This document shows positions 14,353 to 22,333 of a stretch of DNA of 22,333 nucleotides, one piece after another; positions within the stretch are counted from its first letter, which is position 1, and every line of letters starts with the position of its first letter. Source of the DNA: Limnochordia bacterium (GTDB taxonomy: Bacteria; Bacillota; Limnochordia; DUMW01); NCBI GenBank assembly GCA_023230925.1, contig JALNWK010000046.1, positions 1 to 22,333 of the forward strand, given 5' to 3'. Made by a program: the position numbers and the translations under genes. Below the pieces are notes generated by a model. That model was not told the DNA's origin. It was given only the letters and a program-made list of their open reading frames with translations, and made no database searches.

Positions 14353-15360
14353 TCAAGTGGTTGCTGTTGCATCAAGATCTAGTAATGAACTGCCTTCATT
14401 TAGTCTCGGCGCCAAAGTCAGCCGCTGGGTGGGCATGTCTGGTATCCTCATCCGTAAATTCATCACTTCAAAAGCCAAAGATCCCATCAGGTAGGAAGGT
14501 TGTGCCATAGTGGTGAAGAAGTTCTTTGCAATAAAGGCAGCATCTACTTCGTCAAAACAGACCAAGGATATATCCTTTGGCACATTTAGTCCCCGTTCAT
14601 GGACTGCGTAGAAGGCACCAAGGGCAATATCGTTGTTGCCAGCGATCACCACCGAAGGATACTGACTAGAAGATAATAGGGTATTCATTCTCTCATATCC
14701 GCTTTGCTGATTGTAGCTACCACTCATAACAAAGACATCATCTACGCCATGATCCGCGGCTGCATCAAGGAAACCCCGTACCCTTTGGGTGTTTGATGTA
14801 TGCCCCGAGCCCCCAGCCAAATAGCCGATATGACGATGACCTTTCCCGATCACGTGATTAGTAAGCCGCCTTGCCCCTTGGTAATTGTCTCCAAGAATCG
14901 TATCGGCATCTAATCCTTGAATACACTGATCAATCAGGAAAAATCGCATCCCCCGCAGTGTATATTCTTCGTAAAAGGAGGCATCCCGACTTATGTCAGT
15001 ACACCCCGTAAAGCAGATACAATAGCGAATTCCTTTTTCATAAAGACTTTCCACCACTTCTTTCTCCGCCGGTGGCCCACCCCCATTTCGTATGAAAAGC
15101 AGATTCATATCATGTTCCGCCGCCTGCTTCTCTATGCCATCGACAATTGAAGCCACAAAGGGATTTCTAAGGCCGGAAGCAGCCACTGCAAAATCTGCCG
15201 TGTTGTCCTGTCTATCTGAAGACCCAAAGTCTGAGTCTTTCAACACTGCTAACACCTTGGCCTTTGTTGCTGCCGACACCTTGGCGGAATTGTTGATCAC
15301 CCTACTGACTGTGGCAACGGATACCCCTGCTTCTTTGGCAATCTGCCTTAGACTTTTCAT
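14353..15360 (-). CDS. LacI-family transcriptional regulator
   Basis: A 335-aa repressor. The N-terminal LacI helix-turn-helix is plain: LRQIAKEAGVSVATVSRVIN at residues 4-23, with hinge helix after residue 30. A periplasmic-binding-like sensor domain covers about 55-330 (GLRNPFVASIVDGIE, GHRHIGYLAGG, VVIAGNNDIALGA, ISLVCFDE, and TMAQPSYLMGSLAFEV near the end). The ATG at 15360 has AAGGAG 7 nt upstream. It precedes the glycoside hydrolase gene and probably shares its transcript, so it is likely a local, sugar-responsive regulator that may also act on the beta-barrel and rhamnose operons. The effector is unknown. TGTTAC occurs twice, 13 bp apart, just upstream (15380-15398), but this is not a typical LacI operator. 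Confidence 0.95.
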   Translation of the reverse strand: MKSLRQIAKEAGVSVATVSRVINNSAKVSAATKAKVLAVLKDSDFGSSDRQDNTADFAVAASGLRNPFVASIVDGIEKQAAEHDMNLLFIRNGGGPPAEKEVVESLYEKGIRYCICFTGCTDISRDASFYEEYTLRGMRFFLIDQCIQGLDADTILGDNYQGARRLTNHVIGKGHRHIGYLAGGSGHTSNTQRVRGFLDAAADHGVDDVFVMSGSYNQQSGYERMNTLLSSSQYPSVVIAGNNDIALGAFYAVHERGLNVPKDISLVCFDEVDAAFIAKNFFTTMAQPSYLMGSLAFEVMNLRMRIPDMPTQRLTLAPRLNEGSSLLDLDATATT

Positions 15361-15519
15361 CGGACAACTCCTTGAAACATGTTACGAAATACTGTTACTT
15401 TTACAATTCGACACTTACTCTGGTTTTCCTGCAAGCCAAGATGGCAAAAACGAGTCGGCCATCTGATTGCTTTTCTGAGGTTTTGAATGCACTTTTTGAA
15501 TTAATACGACAATAAATCA

Positions 15520-15536
15520 CGGCATTATATATGCCG
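15520..15536 (-). terminator. Hairpin after the DUF4129 gene
   Basis: CGGCAT-tatat-ATGCCG, a perfect 6-bp stem about 50 bp past the DUF4129 stop. On the minus strand TGATTTATTG follows, a weak T-tract. It is a plausible weak terminator separating the DUF4129 group from the LacI-family gene. Confidence 0.4.
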
Positions 15537-15583
15537 CGTGTGGTCCTTGAATATTATCTTCGAACTGACTGGGAGGGCTATGA

Positions 15584-17200
15584 CTAATCCACTGGCTCCA
15601 GCTTCCTTCGCACACGCTGACAAGATGTCCGGCCCTGCTCCTCTAGCTTCTGGTCTGGTTGGTAGTTGCTGTACCGCACCTCGGTATACAGCTTCCCAAT
15701 GGTGGTTAGATCCTGTTCGAGTTCTGTAAACTCATCGGATAGCTTCATGACATACTCATTGGCGGTCTCGCTGGGCCAACGTTCCCGTCCCAAGGCTCTT
15801 CCTTTGGCCAGAAGCCAAGAGAAAAAATGTCGAATCCAGCCATGCATACCGAGGAGATTCTGATCTTTTCCTGGGGTCTCCTGACTATAGGATACCAAGA
15901 CTTCCTGTTCTAGTTTACGTCCAACGGTTTTGCCAAGCCTACGCACTCTGTTGTATGAAGCAAAGACCAAGCTCCTAAGAAACTTAAGCAGTAATAAGAA
16001 ATACTTCCCTATCCACTGCACAAAGAGCATGGGAAGTCGTAGGATCTTCGGTGCACGCTGGGTATCCTTGTAGATCGCCCAAAGCACAATGCCTAAGATA
16101 AGAAGAATCACGCCCACCCGAGCAATAATTTGGGGCAGGATACTCCATAGGATTGCGCCGAGGAAGAATAGTCCCCATCCGAGTAAGTTCAGGAAGTCCA
16201 TATCCTGATAAGCAAAGGATGGTGATCTACTGGTCTTCGTTGTATTGGAGGTAGAGGGTGTATCAGGACTCATTACAGCAGGAGATATGTCTATGTCCTT
16301 CACCCATCCGAACAGCCAATCAAAAAGCCCCACAAGCATGCTGCTGTCTAGGGGGGAAATGTTTGCCGGTAAGATAAATCCGACTATGATCAAAAGTAAC
16401 ACAACTAGGGCTGTATTCCGTACCCAAGCTATCTCAAGTCCTGCGCTAACAGTTGCCCCTTCTTGTTCCCAAAGCTTACGCGTTTCATAAAGGTAGCTTA
16501 GAGAAACTAAAAGAAGGCCAAAAACAAAAAATCCTCCTCCGAGGAGCGCATAGTGATAGGCCGTTTTATGTAGGTCTTGGGGTTCATGGACCATCTTTGT
16601 GAGCACAATCCAGCAACCCAAAAGCAAAAATGTCAACCGGAGGAAACGACGACCGATCTGCCTATAGGCGCTGACCTGTCGTTGTTTTACTTCAAAGGGT
16701 TGATCCACCAAGGTGGAATAGGTACCGGACAGGCTGGGTACACGCATATCTTCATAGGTAGGCCTCATCCAGACGAGGTTCGAAGTAAAACCCACCGCCA
16801 GAAGCCAAAGAAGCAACATAAAGCCCACTGGTACAGCAAAGGTCAAATCCAATAGATTCCTGACGGAAAGAAGGGCCTGGGCAGTCACATCGACCCCCGG
16901 CAAAGCGCGAAGGGTCAGATACTTGCTCACTTGTATGATGAAAACAAGCTCGAGCCCACGTAAAATTGCCGGAGGCATTGCCTTGGAGAGAAATAGTGTC
17001 CCATAGACCCCCTCTATAATCACAATCACGGCAAAGACCATAAGTGTACTATCTTGGGGTAATTTGGCCGTACACAGATTTAGGGTTAGTCGGATAGCTG
17101 CTGCCAAAAAGATAAGCATCCCGATTAGTGCCCCCGGGAGTACAATCCACTCCAACCAGTTAGTATCCTTTTTCAACTTAGCTGCTCCAAGAGATAACAT
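15584..17200 (-). CDS. DUF4129-domain multispanning membrane protein
   Basis: A 538-aa integral membrane protein with about nine or ten hydrophobic segments, the first at about residues 16-38. Segments group in residues 1-300 and again at about 340-420. A Ser/Thr/Pro-rich linker separates the two groups (SPDTPSTSNTTKTSRSP). The cytoplasmic C-terminal end (about 470-515) carries the DUF4129 signature: RWPSETANEYVMKL, then LTTIGKLYTEVRYSNY. DUF4129 usually accompanies DUF58, a MoxR ATPase and a transglutaminase-like protein in a membrane-associated system of poorly known function. The ATG at 17200 has AGGAGG 8 nt upstream and overlaps the DUF58 gene end by 23 nt, so translation is coupled. Neither MoxR nor a transglutaminase domain is visible here. 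Confidence 0.8.
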   Translation of the reverse strand: MLSLGAAKLKKDTNWLEWIVLPGALIGMLIFLAAAIRLTLNLCTAKLPQDSTLMVFAVIVIIEGVYGTLFLSKAMPPAILRGLELVFIIQVSKYLTLRALPGVDVTAQALLSVRNLLDLTFAVPVGFMLLLWLLAVGFTSNLVWMRPTYEDMRVPSLSGTYSTLVDQPFEVKQRQVSAYRQIGRRFLRLTFLLLGCWIVLTKMVHEPQDLHKTAYHYALLGGGFFVFGLLLVSLSYLYETRKLWEQEGATVSAGLEIAWVRNTALVVLLLIIVGFILPANISPLDSSMLVGLFDWLFGWVKDIDISPAVMSPDTPSTSNTTKTSRSPSFAYQDMDFLNLLGWGLFFLGAILWSILPQIIARVGVILLILGIVLWAIYKDTQRAPKILRLPMLFVQWIGKYFLLLLKFLRSLVFASYNRVRRLGKTVGRKLEQEVLVSYSQETPGKDQNLLGMHGWIRHFFSWLLAKGRALGRERWPSETANEYVMKLSDEFTELEQDLTTIGKLYTEVRYSNYQPDQKLEEQGRTSCQRVRRKLEPVD

Positions 17201-18431
17201 GATCCTGACCTCCTAATGCCGCTTGATATATCGCGATTCCTTTACCTAGGGCTAATTGACGGTGCTCAATGTTCTTGCCAATCACAACGATCACAACGTT
17301 AAAACCGTTTTTGCGTAACCTGTATGCTACACTAATCAGTTCCTTTGTGTCCCGATAGGTGACAATAATCAGAGTCGCACCCCAGGATAATCCCGTATTC
17401 TGTCGGGCAATGAAATCTGCGAAGGGCACATCGCTCTGGGGTTGTAGACGAGCCAGAAGCTCCAAGACCCGGATGAAATGTAGCGTGCCTTTACCCGGGC
17501 GGATGCAAACGCCCTGCAAAGGGGAGTCGGCCTGAGACTGCTCGTCCAACGCAGGGCGATCCTCTAGTTTGATAACTACATCGCCATCGGCTTCTCCCAT
17601 TGCTATGATACTCCCATTGCTCAGCAGGCCAATGGTTTGTCCTTTCCTGTAGAGCTCATTAGCCAAAGAAGCCGCCACTTCAATGGCTTGTTCTGTTTGC
17701 CACCGGGCATAAGCGGCGTACTCATCAGTGTTCATATTGACTAGAAGCATAGTCTCCAAAGCAATGGTTGGTTGGTATTGCTTGACCTGAAGTGTCCCCA
17801 CCCGTGCAGATACTTTCCAGTGAATTCTCTTCAAGGGATCCCCGGCGGCATAGCTACGTACACCAATCATCTGGCTAGGGTCCTCAAAGATACGCTGTTT
17901 GGTCTTAACCGCGCCAAAGGGTAGCCTAGAGGGCAGACCCAGATTTGCAACAGAATGGACCTTTGGATACACCAAAAGATGGTCTAGTTTGGCCATTTTC
18001 CCGGCTCTTTTGTGAATATCAAAGGGATCGCCGACTTCTACCAGGAGAGGACCAATGGCATGCAGTCCTCTCCTTTGTCCCTTTACTGTGTACTCATAAT
18101 AGGTCGTTCCCCGCGGAGCTATGAAGGATACATGTTTAAACAAAGCCGGTCGCGCAAGATCCGGGGAGACTCGTTCATGTAACATTACAAAGGGTAAGGG
18201 AACCAGAGTCGGATTATGCACTTCAAGCTTGATTTGTGTGGTATCCCCATAGAATATTTTGTTATCCGATAGCTCACGCCGGATCACCAAATGGGATAGG
18301 GCGTAATCTATAAGCCGGGGCAAGGCTGCATACATCAAGAGTAAGGTGTAGAGCAGAAGATAGATAAACTTACCCTGGTAGAAAAGAGCCACTATGACAA
18401 TCAGGGAAAGATATATCATGTATTGACCCAT
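17178..18431 (-). CDS. DUF58 domain membrane protein
   Basis: A 417-aa protein with two N-terminal transmembrane segments (about residues 4-42), then a beta-rich region with NPTLVPLPFVMLHERVSPDL, and the DUF58 core at about 190-250: GVRSYAAGDPLKRIHWKVSA followed by LQVKQYQPT. This core, often followed by a vWA-like fold, is shared by proteins that work with MoxR AAA+ ATPases. The ATG at 18431 has GGAG about 5 nt upstream. It follows the histidine phosphatase gene by about 40 bp and overlaps the DUF4129 gene, so the three are probably one transcript. The missing MoxR gene would usually sit just upstream; here its place is taken by the phosphatase. Confidence 0.9.
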   Translation of the reverse strand: MGQYMIYLSLIVIVALFYQGKFIYLLLYTLLLMYAALPRLIDYALSHLVIRRELSDNKIFYGDTTQIKLEVHNPTLVPLPFVMLHERVSPDLARPALFKHVSFIAPRGTTYYEYTVKGQRRGLHAIGPLLVEVGDPFDIHKRAGKMAKLDHLLVYPKVHSVANLGLPSRLPFGAVKTKQRIFEDPSQMIGVRSYAAGDPLKRIHWKVSARVGTLQVKQYQPTIALETMLLVNMNTDEYAAYARWQTEQAIEVAASLANELYRKGQTIGLLSNGSIIAMGEADGDVVIKLEDRPALDEQSQADSPLQGVCIRPGKGTLHFIRVLELLARLQPQSDVPFADFIARQNTGLSWGATLIIVTYRDTKELISVAYRLRKNGFNVVIVVIGKNIEHRQLALGKGIAIYQAALGGQDHVISWSS

Positions 18432-18472
18432 GGTGTCTCCTCCGAACTAAACTAATCGAATATATCCTATTT

Positions 18473-19114
18473 CTATACCGTTGTATCTAGGTCCTCCAAA
18501 AAACACGTCTCATTAAATAAACGCAACTCGGGTCGATCGTGGTTGACCACCACAATGCTTAAAGAGGCATTAGCGGGCTTAAGACGAAACACATACTCAT
18601 TCTTGATCCCAAGTAGGTAGGAGAACAGAGCAATCATTAATCCCCCATGAGTAACCATGACCGCCGTCTGTCCTTGGGACATGGATCCAAGCACTATCTC
18701 CCATGCCTTTCTAGCACGGCTACGTACTTGAAAGAAGTACTCCCCCCTACCCGGTGCATAGGAAAAGGGACGCTTCTGCCATTTTGCAACCTCGTCAGGA
18801 TACTGATCACTCATTTCCTCAAAGGTCATCCCTTCCCAAGCACCATAGGTGCGTTCCCGCAGTTCCTCGAGAATAACTACCGTAAGGTTCTTTCCTTTGG
18901 CAATTAACCAAGCCGTGTCCTCTGCCCTAGACAAGTCGCTGCTAAACACATAGTGTATGGGTTCATCCTCTAGGTACTTAGCTAAGGCGCTAGCTTGTGC
19001 TAACCCCCGGGAAGTCAAGGGAATGTCCTTCTGACCCTGATACCTTCTTTGCAGGTTATATGCTGTTTCGCCGTGGCGTACGATAAGAACCCTCTTCCCG
19101 CTTTGAGTCGTCAC
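18473..19114 (-). CDS. Histidine phosphatase family protein (phosphoglycerate-mutase-like)
   Basis: A 213-aa cytoplasmic phosphatase of the branch-1 histidine phosphatase superfamily. The phospho-accepting motif is VRHGETAYN (H14), followed by the substrate-contact segment YQGQKDIPLTSRG, SSDLSRAEDTA (R62), ELRERTYGAWEG (acidic catalytic residue about E86) and THGG (H155). These fit broad members such as alpha-ribazole phosphatase, PhoE and GpmB; the substrate cannot be told. The GTG at 19114 is the only sensible start before VLIVRHG, with a weak GGGG about 10 nt upstream. It is likely first in a group with the DUF58 and DUF4129 genes. Confidence 0.93.
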   Translation of the reverse strand: MTTQSGKRVLIVRHGETAYNLQRRYQGQKDIPLTSRGLAQASALAKYLEDEPIHYVFSSDLSRAEDTAWLIAKGKNLTVVILEELRERTYGAWEGMTFEEMSDQYPDEVAKWQKRPFSYAPGRGEYFFQVRSRARKAWEIVLGSMSQGQTAVMVTHGGLMIALFSYLLGIKNEYVFRLKPANASLSIVVVNHDRPELRLFNETCFLEDLDTTV

Positions 19115-19177
19115 AGTTGTATACCCCTAACTCTTGTACTCTTTCATTAGCAGAACCATAGTCATATTATAGCAGGA

Positions 19178-19212
19178 AAGGTCCTAGGAGCAAAAAACGC
19201 TCCGAGGACCTT
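19178..19212 (-). terminator. Rho-independent terminator after the solute-binding protein gene
   Basis: Arms 19178-19191 and 19199-19212 pair over 14 positions with one mismatch around a 7-nt loop. It lies 23 bp past the stop of the sugar-binding protein gene. The T-tract after the stem is short. Confidence 0.75.
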
Positions 19213-19234
19213 GTTCCGATTAAAGGGGTTCCTC

Positions 19235-20512
19235 TTAGTCCATGTTATAGTAGTCTCTTACCTCTTGTAGTGCAGCCTCAGCCGGTCCAATGATCTCTTC
19301 AATACCTACCGCTAACGGCTTCTCACCCCGAATAGCACTATCAACGATCGATGCCCATCGGCCACCTAGGATATTGCCAAACTCCGGTACGTAGATCCAG
19401 TATGGCAAGTAGGCATCGTAGGCTGCATCAAAAAAGGGCAGGAAGTAGGGATCCTCATGGATACCAAGCTCGAAAGCCGTCTCAGGTGTTGAGGGCAAAG
19501 CCCATCGGGCCATGTAATACTGTCCTCGGGGTCCGCTTAGGAAAAGAACCAGCTTGGCAGCGGCCTCAGCCCTAGTCGGGTCCTTAATACTTGGGTTCAT
19601 TGCCCAACCGGCTTGCATAAGAGCAGTGGTGCGACCAGGCCCATAGTAAGGGGCTTGAACTGATCGAAAGTCAAGGTCTTTGTGTATCTCCTTCCACTCT
19701 GACATACCCCAAGGACCATACAAAATCATACTTAGTTTTTGGTTTACAAACAGATCAACGTCCCAACCTTGGGCGGGGCCAGGAGCAACCTGCTCTTTGA
19801 CAATCAGATCAACGGCAAACTGCATGGCCTCGATGGCTTTAGGATGATCAAGATGCCCGATAAACGTAGACATGTTCTCATCCATAATGGGTACTCCTGC
19901 GGCATTGGCGAAGGACCACGCCAGGTTCGCCCAGGTAGGTGGAGCACTAATACCGTACCTTTCAATTTGCTGTGTTGCAGGATCCACAATAGTAAGCTTT
20001 TTGGCCATGTGTAAGGCCTCTTGCCAATTCCAGTCAGGATCAGGATATGCTAACCCGGCCCCGTTTAGATGATCTGCGTTATATAACGTGGCAATAGTTG
20101 AGAAGTCCTTGGGCAGTACATGAATGTTCCCATTGATCGTATGTGAAGCTAGAATTGTGGGTATCCACTGTGTCTTGTCAATACCGAACTCCTCGATATA
20201 AGGATTCAGATTTGCAGTAAACCCCTGCCACCAAAACTCAGGGTAATCCCAATCCCCCACTACATAAACATCGGGGGCAGTATTGGTGAGGAGCTGTACA
20301 ATTAATGAATCCTTATAGTCGGGCATCTGTCTGTTACTAACCTTTATGTTAGGATAAAGGCTCTCAAACTCATCCAGTGCTTGCCTAACGATCTCCTGAC
20401 CCGATGGATCATCCCAAGATACCAACTCCAGCTCTATCATCGCAGCTGCAGTAATGCCCGGGATCAGAAACAGAACAACAAGTATCGACACCATCTGAAA
20501 AACCCTTCGCAT
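19235..20512 (-). CDS. Extracellular solute-binding protein, family 1 (sugar ABC transporter)
   Basis: A 425-aa secreted binding protein. The signal peptide spans about residues 1-23 (MRRVFQMVSILVVLFLIPGI, then TAAA). No lipobox cysteine is seen, so it may be periplasmic rather than a lipoprotein, which would fit a diderm host. Mature features are typical of family 1: ELVSWDDPSGQEIVRQALDE, APDVYVVGDW, LYNADHLNGAGL, MILYGPWGMSEW and KLVLFLSGPRGQYYMARWAL. The ATG at 20512 has AAAGGAG 8 nt upstream. It is monocistronic: terminator downstream, no MalF/MalG-type permease or ATPase in the window. The ligand is unknown, probably an oligosaccharide; it must use membrane partners encoded elsewhere. 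Confidence 0.92.
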   Translation of the reverse strand: MRRVFQMVSILVVLFLIPGITAAAMIELELVSWDDPSGQEIVRQALDEFESLYPNIKVSNRQMPDYKDSLIVQLLTNTAPDVYVVGDWDYPEFWWQGFTANLNPYIEEFGIDKTQWIPTILASHTINGNIHVLPKDFSTIATLYNADHLNGAGLAYPDPDWNWQEALHMAKKLTIVDPATQQIERYGISAPPTWANLAWSFANAAGVPIMDENMSTFIGHLDHPKAIEAMQFAVDLIVKEQVAPGPAQGWDVDLFVNQKLSMILYGPWGMSEWKEIHKDLDFRSVQAPYYGPGRTTALMQAGWAMNPSIKDPTRAEAAAKLVLFLSGPRGQYYMARWALPSTPETAFELGIHEDPYFLPFFDAAYDAYLPYWIYVPEFGNILGGRWASIVDSAIRGEKPLAVGIEEIIGPAEAALQEVRDYYNMD

Positions 20513-20674
20513 TCTCACCACTCCTTTGGTGTTTTACCTTGTAGACAGACTGTGCGAAGCGTCAATAAATCAGAATTAGTTTACCCATGTAAGATCATCC
20601 TCCTTGTTGGTTTTCTAGCGGGGTGTTTTCCTAAAACAACAGTAAAACAAGTATCACCTCCTGTGCTGCTAATC

Positions 20675-22120
20675 CTAGCGTACTACAACGGTATACTCTG
20701 CTTCCTCTTCGTTTCCGTTCCAGTATGCTAGGTTAAACTCCCAAATACCTAACCAACCATAGACCTTATTTCCGTCTATTTGGGCTTCACATAGGAACAA
20801 CCCATTCAGACCGACTACATTGATGTGACCAAAGGGATTCGCCCGGAGTTGATGCCCTGTCGGTGTGATGATCTCCTTGGAGATTTCCCGATTGGGCAGG
20901 ATAAAACGTCCATGAACATCGGTCATTCCCTCGATAACAGGCTCATTTAGTATCCGATTGGAATCAGTCTGGTAGATTTTAATCTTGGCATGGGACAGTA
21001 CGTTTCCCTCTTGGTCCTTGAGAATAATCGTATTATGCCGGGGAAGATCGTACAGGTACTCACCAAAAAACCCCCTGCGGAATCCCTTGTTGGCATTCAG
21101 GGCATTCTGGGTATGCGAAGATAGAGTACGACTGTTGAGATCATTCATAATTCCTTTGTAGGGATACCAAAAGATCTCTTGATTAACCTCGTTGCGGTCC
21201 CGGTAGTTTGGATCGAAGTTGAAGTTATACTCATCAATAATCCCAAGCTGATGCATCAGTTCATGGATCAATGTGTATTGCACAGCCCCCATTTCCCGTT
21301 CAATCTTGTTTGGTGTCCATTCCCGATCATCCCAGCCCCATCTTCCGTCCCACTCCAGTGCCAAGGGCGCATGTTCTCCCACGTTGGGAAGGTTATCTAC
21401 AACTTCCACTTCATCGATGAACACCGACTCCACAACACCGCACTGCTCAAACATCCCATCCATGCGGTCAATGTGAGCCCAGGCCCAATCCTCAAAGGAA
21501 TAGGTACCCGTCATGTTCTTCAAACTATTAAAGACCTCATAGACCCCTGGTTCCACAAAGAATTTGAAACTCAAAGCATCGGTCCAAATCCTGCGGGAGT
21601 TATTCCGCTCCGAAAGCTCATTACTCACATCCTCGGCCAGTACAACAAACTGAACCTGCCCTGCTTCCTCCTGCCACTGCCAAGGAATACTGAATTCCTG
21701 CCTGTGGCCCGGTGGCATTGCAGGATGGGATCCGCTTTCTACAAGCTGATCGTCAATCCACCATTGATAGATAAGGGGACTGCTAGTAAGGTTCCCTTTG
21801 TTACTTACAACAGCAGTAAACAACACCTCTGTACCCACACTTGGCCACAGTCCTCCGGAATAGCTAGCCGGACCATGTTCATCGTAAATTACCGTAAAAC
21901 GCTCATACCGAGGTGTCCGGGAGATGTATAAAACATCGAGATCGGCAAATTCTTTAAACACCCTGGTCAGCTCTACTTTCTTATCAGGTTCCGGGAAAAG
22001 GGTGGTGATGATAGGACTGATATAATATGTATATGTGCGCTCGGGCTGCAGTCCGTGAATGCTTACCTGATGTTTTGTTCCATAGTCTGAGGTTACGTAC
22101 TGGGTGGGATTTCTGGCGTA
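20675..22120 (-). CDS. Zinc metallopeptidase with beta-domains, 5'-truncated
   Basis: Partial gene, open at its 5' end: the frame runs past a GTG at 21961 to the 16S junction at 22120 without a stop. Upstream residues (QYVTSDYGTKHQVSIHGLQP, then ERTYTYYI) look like the end of a fibronectin type III-like module, so the GTG is not the real start. Numbering from it: a CARDB-like domain at about 40-130 (TEVLFTAVVSNKGN), the zinc motif HELMHQLGIIDEY at 233-245 (codons near 21265-21227), and a Met-turn-like GIMND at 270-274. HExxHxxGxxD with a Met-turn resembles metzincins using Asp as third ligand. A small beta-sandwich follows (about 305-350, TDVHGRFILP), then a C-terminal strand-rich region. It is probably secreted, though the signal peptide is missing. 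Confidence 0.8.
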   Translation of the reverse strand, partial: YARNPTQYVTSDYGTKHQVSIHGLQPERTYTYYISPIITTLFPEPDKKVELTRVFKEFADLDVLYISRTPRYERFTVIYDEHGPASYSGGLWPSVGTEVLFTAVVSNKGNLTSSPLIYQWWIDDQLVESGSHPAMPPGHRQEFSIPWQWQEEAGQVQFVVLAEDVSNELSERNNSRRIWTDALSFKFFVEPGVYEVFNSLKNMTGTYSFEDWAWAHIDRMDGMFEQCGVVESVFIDEVEVVDNLPNVGEHAPLALEWDGRWGWDDREWTPNKIEREMGAVQYTLIHELMHQLGIIDEYNFNFDPNYRDRNEVNQEIFWYPYKGIMNDLNSRTLSSHTQNALNANKGFRRGFFGEYLYDLPRHNTIILKDQEGNVLSHAKIKIYQTDSNRILNEPVIEGMTDVHGRFILPNREISKEIITPTGHQLRANPFGHINVVGLNGLFLCEAQIDGNKVYGWLGIWEFNLAYWNGNEEEAEYTVVVR

Positions 22121-22333
22121 GCGACCGTACTCCCCAGGCGGGATACTTAATGCGTTAACTGCGGCACAGACATCTTCCTCGATGCCTACACCTAGTATCC
22201 ATCGTTTACGGCTGGGACTACCAGGGTATCTAATCCTGTTCGCTACCCCAGCTTTCGTGCCTCAGCGTCAGTTACAGTCCAGAGAACCGCCTTCGCCACT
22301 GGTGTTCCTCCTGATATCTACGCATTTCACCGC
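22121..22333 (-). rRNA. 16S ribosomal RNA, internal fragment
   Basis: The minus strand reads conserved 16S sequence from GCGGTGAAATGCGTAGATAT (right edge; E. coli about position 684) through ATTAGATACCC, GCCGTAAACGATG and GTTAACGCATTAAGTATCCC to GGGGAGTACGGTCGC (about 889). The expected continuation AAGGCTGAAACTCAAAGG is absent; peptidase coding sequence starts instead. So neither end of the gene is present. The right end is the window edge; the left end is an abrupt break at 22120/22121. Confidence 0.97.

Noticed and set aside
15380..15398. TGTTAC direct repeat as the LacI-family operator
   Set aside because: Operators of this family are usually palindromes with a central CG; this is a direct repeat 13 bp apart, so it is noted only in the gene entry.
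21179..21931. 250-aa plus-strand open frame
   Set aside because: Antisense to the metallopeptidase, whose domains and zinc motif are clear; the plus-strand product has no recognisable features.

Overview
The window looks like a contig end from an uncultured, anaerobic, outer-membrane-bearing member of the Firmicutes, perhaps near Limnochordia. This is an inference. Shine-Dalgarno sites are strong (AAGGAGG type). A heptaprenyl-type prenyl synthase sits with a YtpB-like terpene synthase, and there is a monocluster ferredoxin and a ferredoxin-tailed aldo/keto reductase, all common in Firmicutes. A secreted protein with beta-barrel character and a terminal Phe suggests a second membrane. No taxonomic search was possible.

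Left arm (1-5100). A decayed DDE transposase (36-919) lies beside a minus-strand C35-terpene cluster: a small HTH protein, a long-chain prenyl diphosphate synthase, an L,D-transpeptidase and a DUF2600/YtpB-type terpene synthase. Upstream is an AT-rich stretch with clustered DnaA-box-like 9-mers (4040-4142). A DUF6143-like protein follows on the plus strand.

Middle (5100-7910). It holds a 64-aa ferredoxin, pdxS with a good sigma-A promoter but no pdxT beside it, and an aldo/keto reductase with two C-terminal 4Fe-4S motifs. Hairpins separate these units.

Deoxysugar island (7909-15360, all minus). In transcription order: a LacI-family repressor, a GHL6/GH151-like glycoside hydrolase, a putative outer-membrane beta-barrel, then an operon of three different bacterial microcompartment vertex proteins (BMC-P/EutN/CcmL) followed by L-rhamnose isomerase. 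I read it as a rhamnose/fucose-type microcompartment locus. It is odd in having three pentamers and no hexameric shell gene, aldolase or aldehyde dehydrogenase in view. This is the most interesting part of the window.

Right arm (15584-22333, minus). A histidine phosphatase, a DUF58 protein and a DUF4129 membrane protein form one group with no MoxR ATPase present. Then come an orphan sugar-binding protein with no permeases and a large zinc metallopeptidase. The 5' part of the peptidase runs straight into the middle of a 16S rRNA gene at about 22120/22121. That junction is most simply an assembly misjoin at an rRNA repeat, so the final 213 bases should not be trusted as neighbours of the peptidase.
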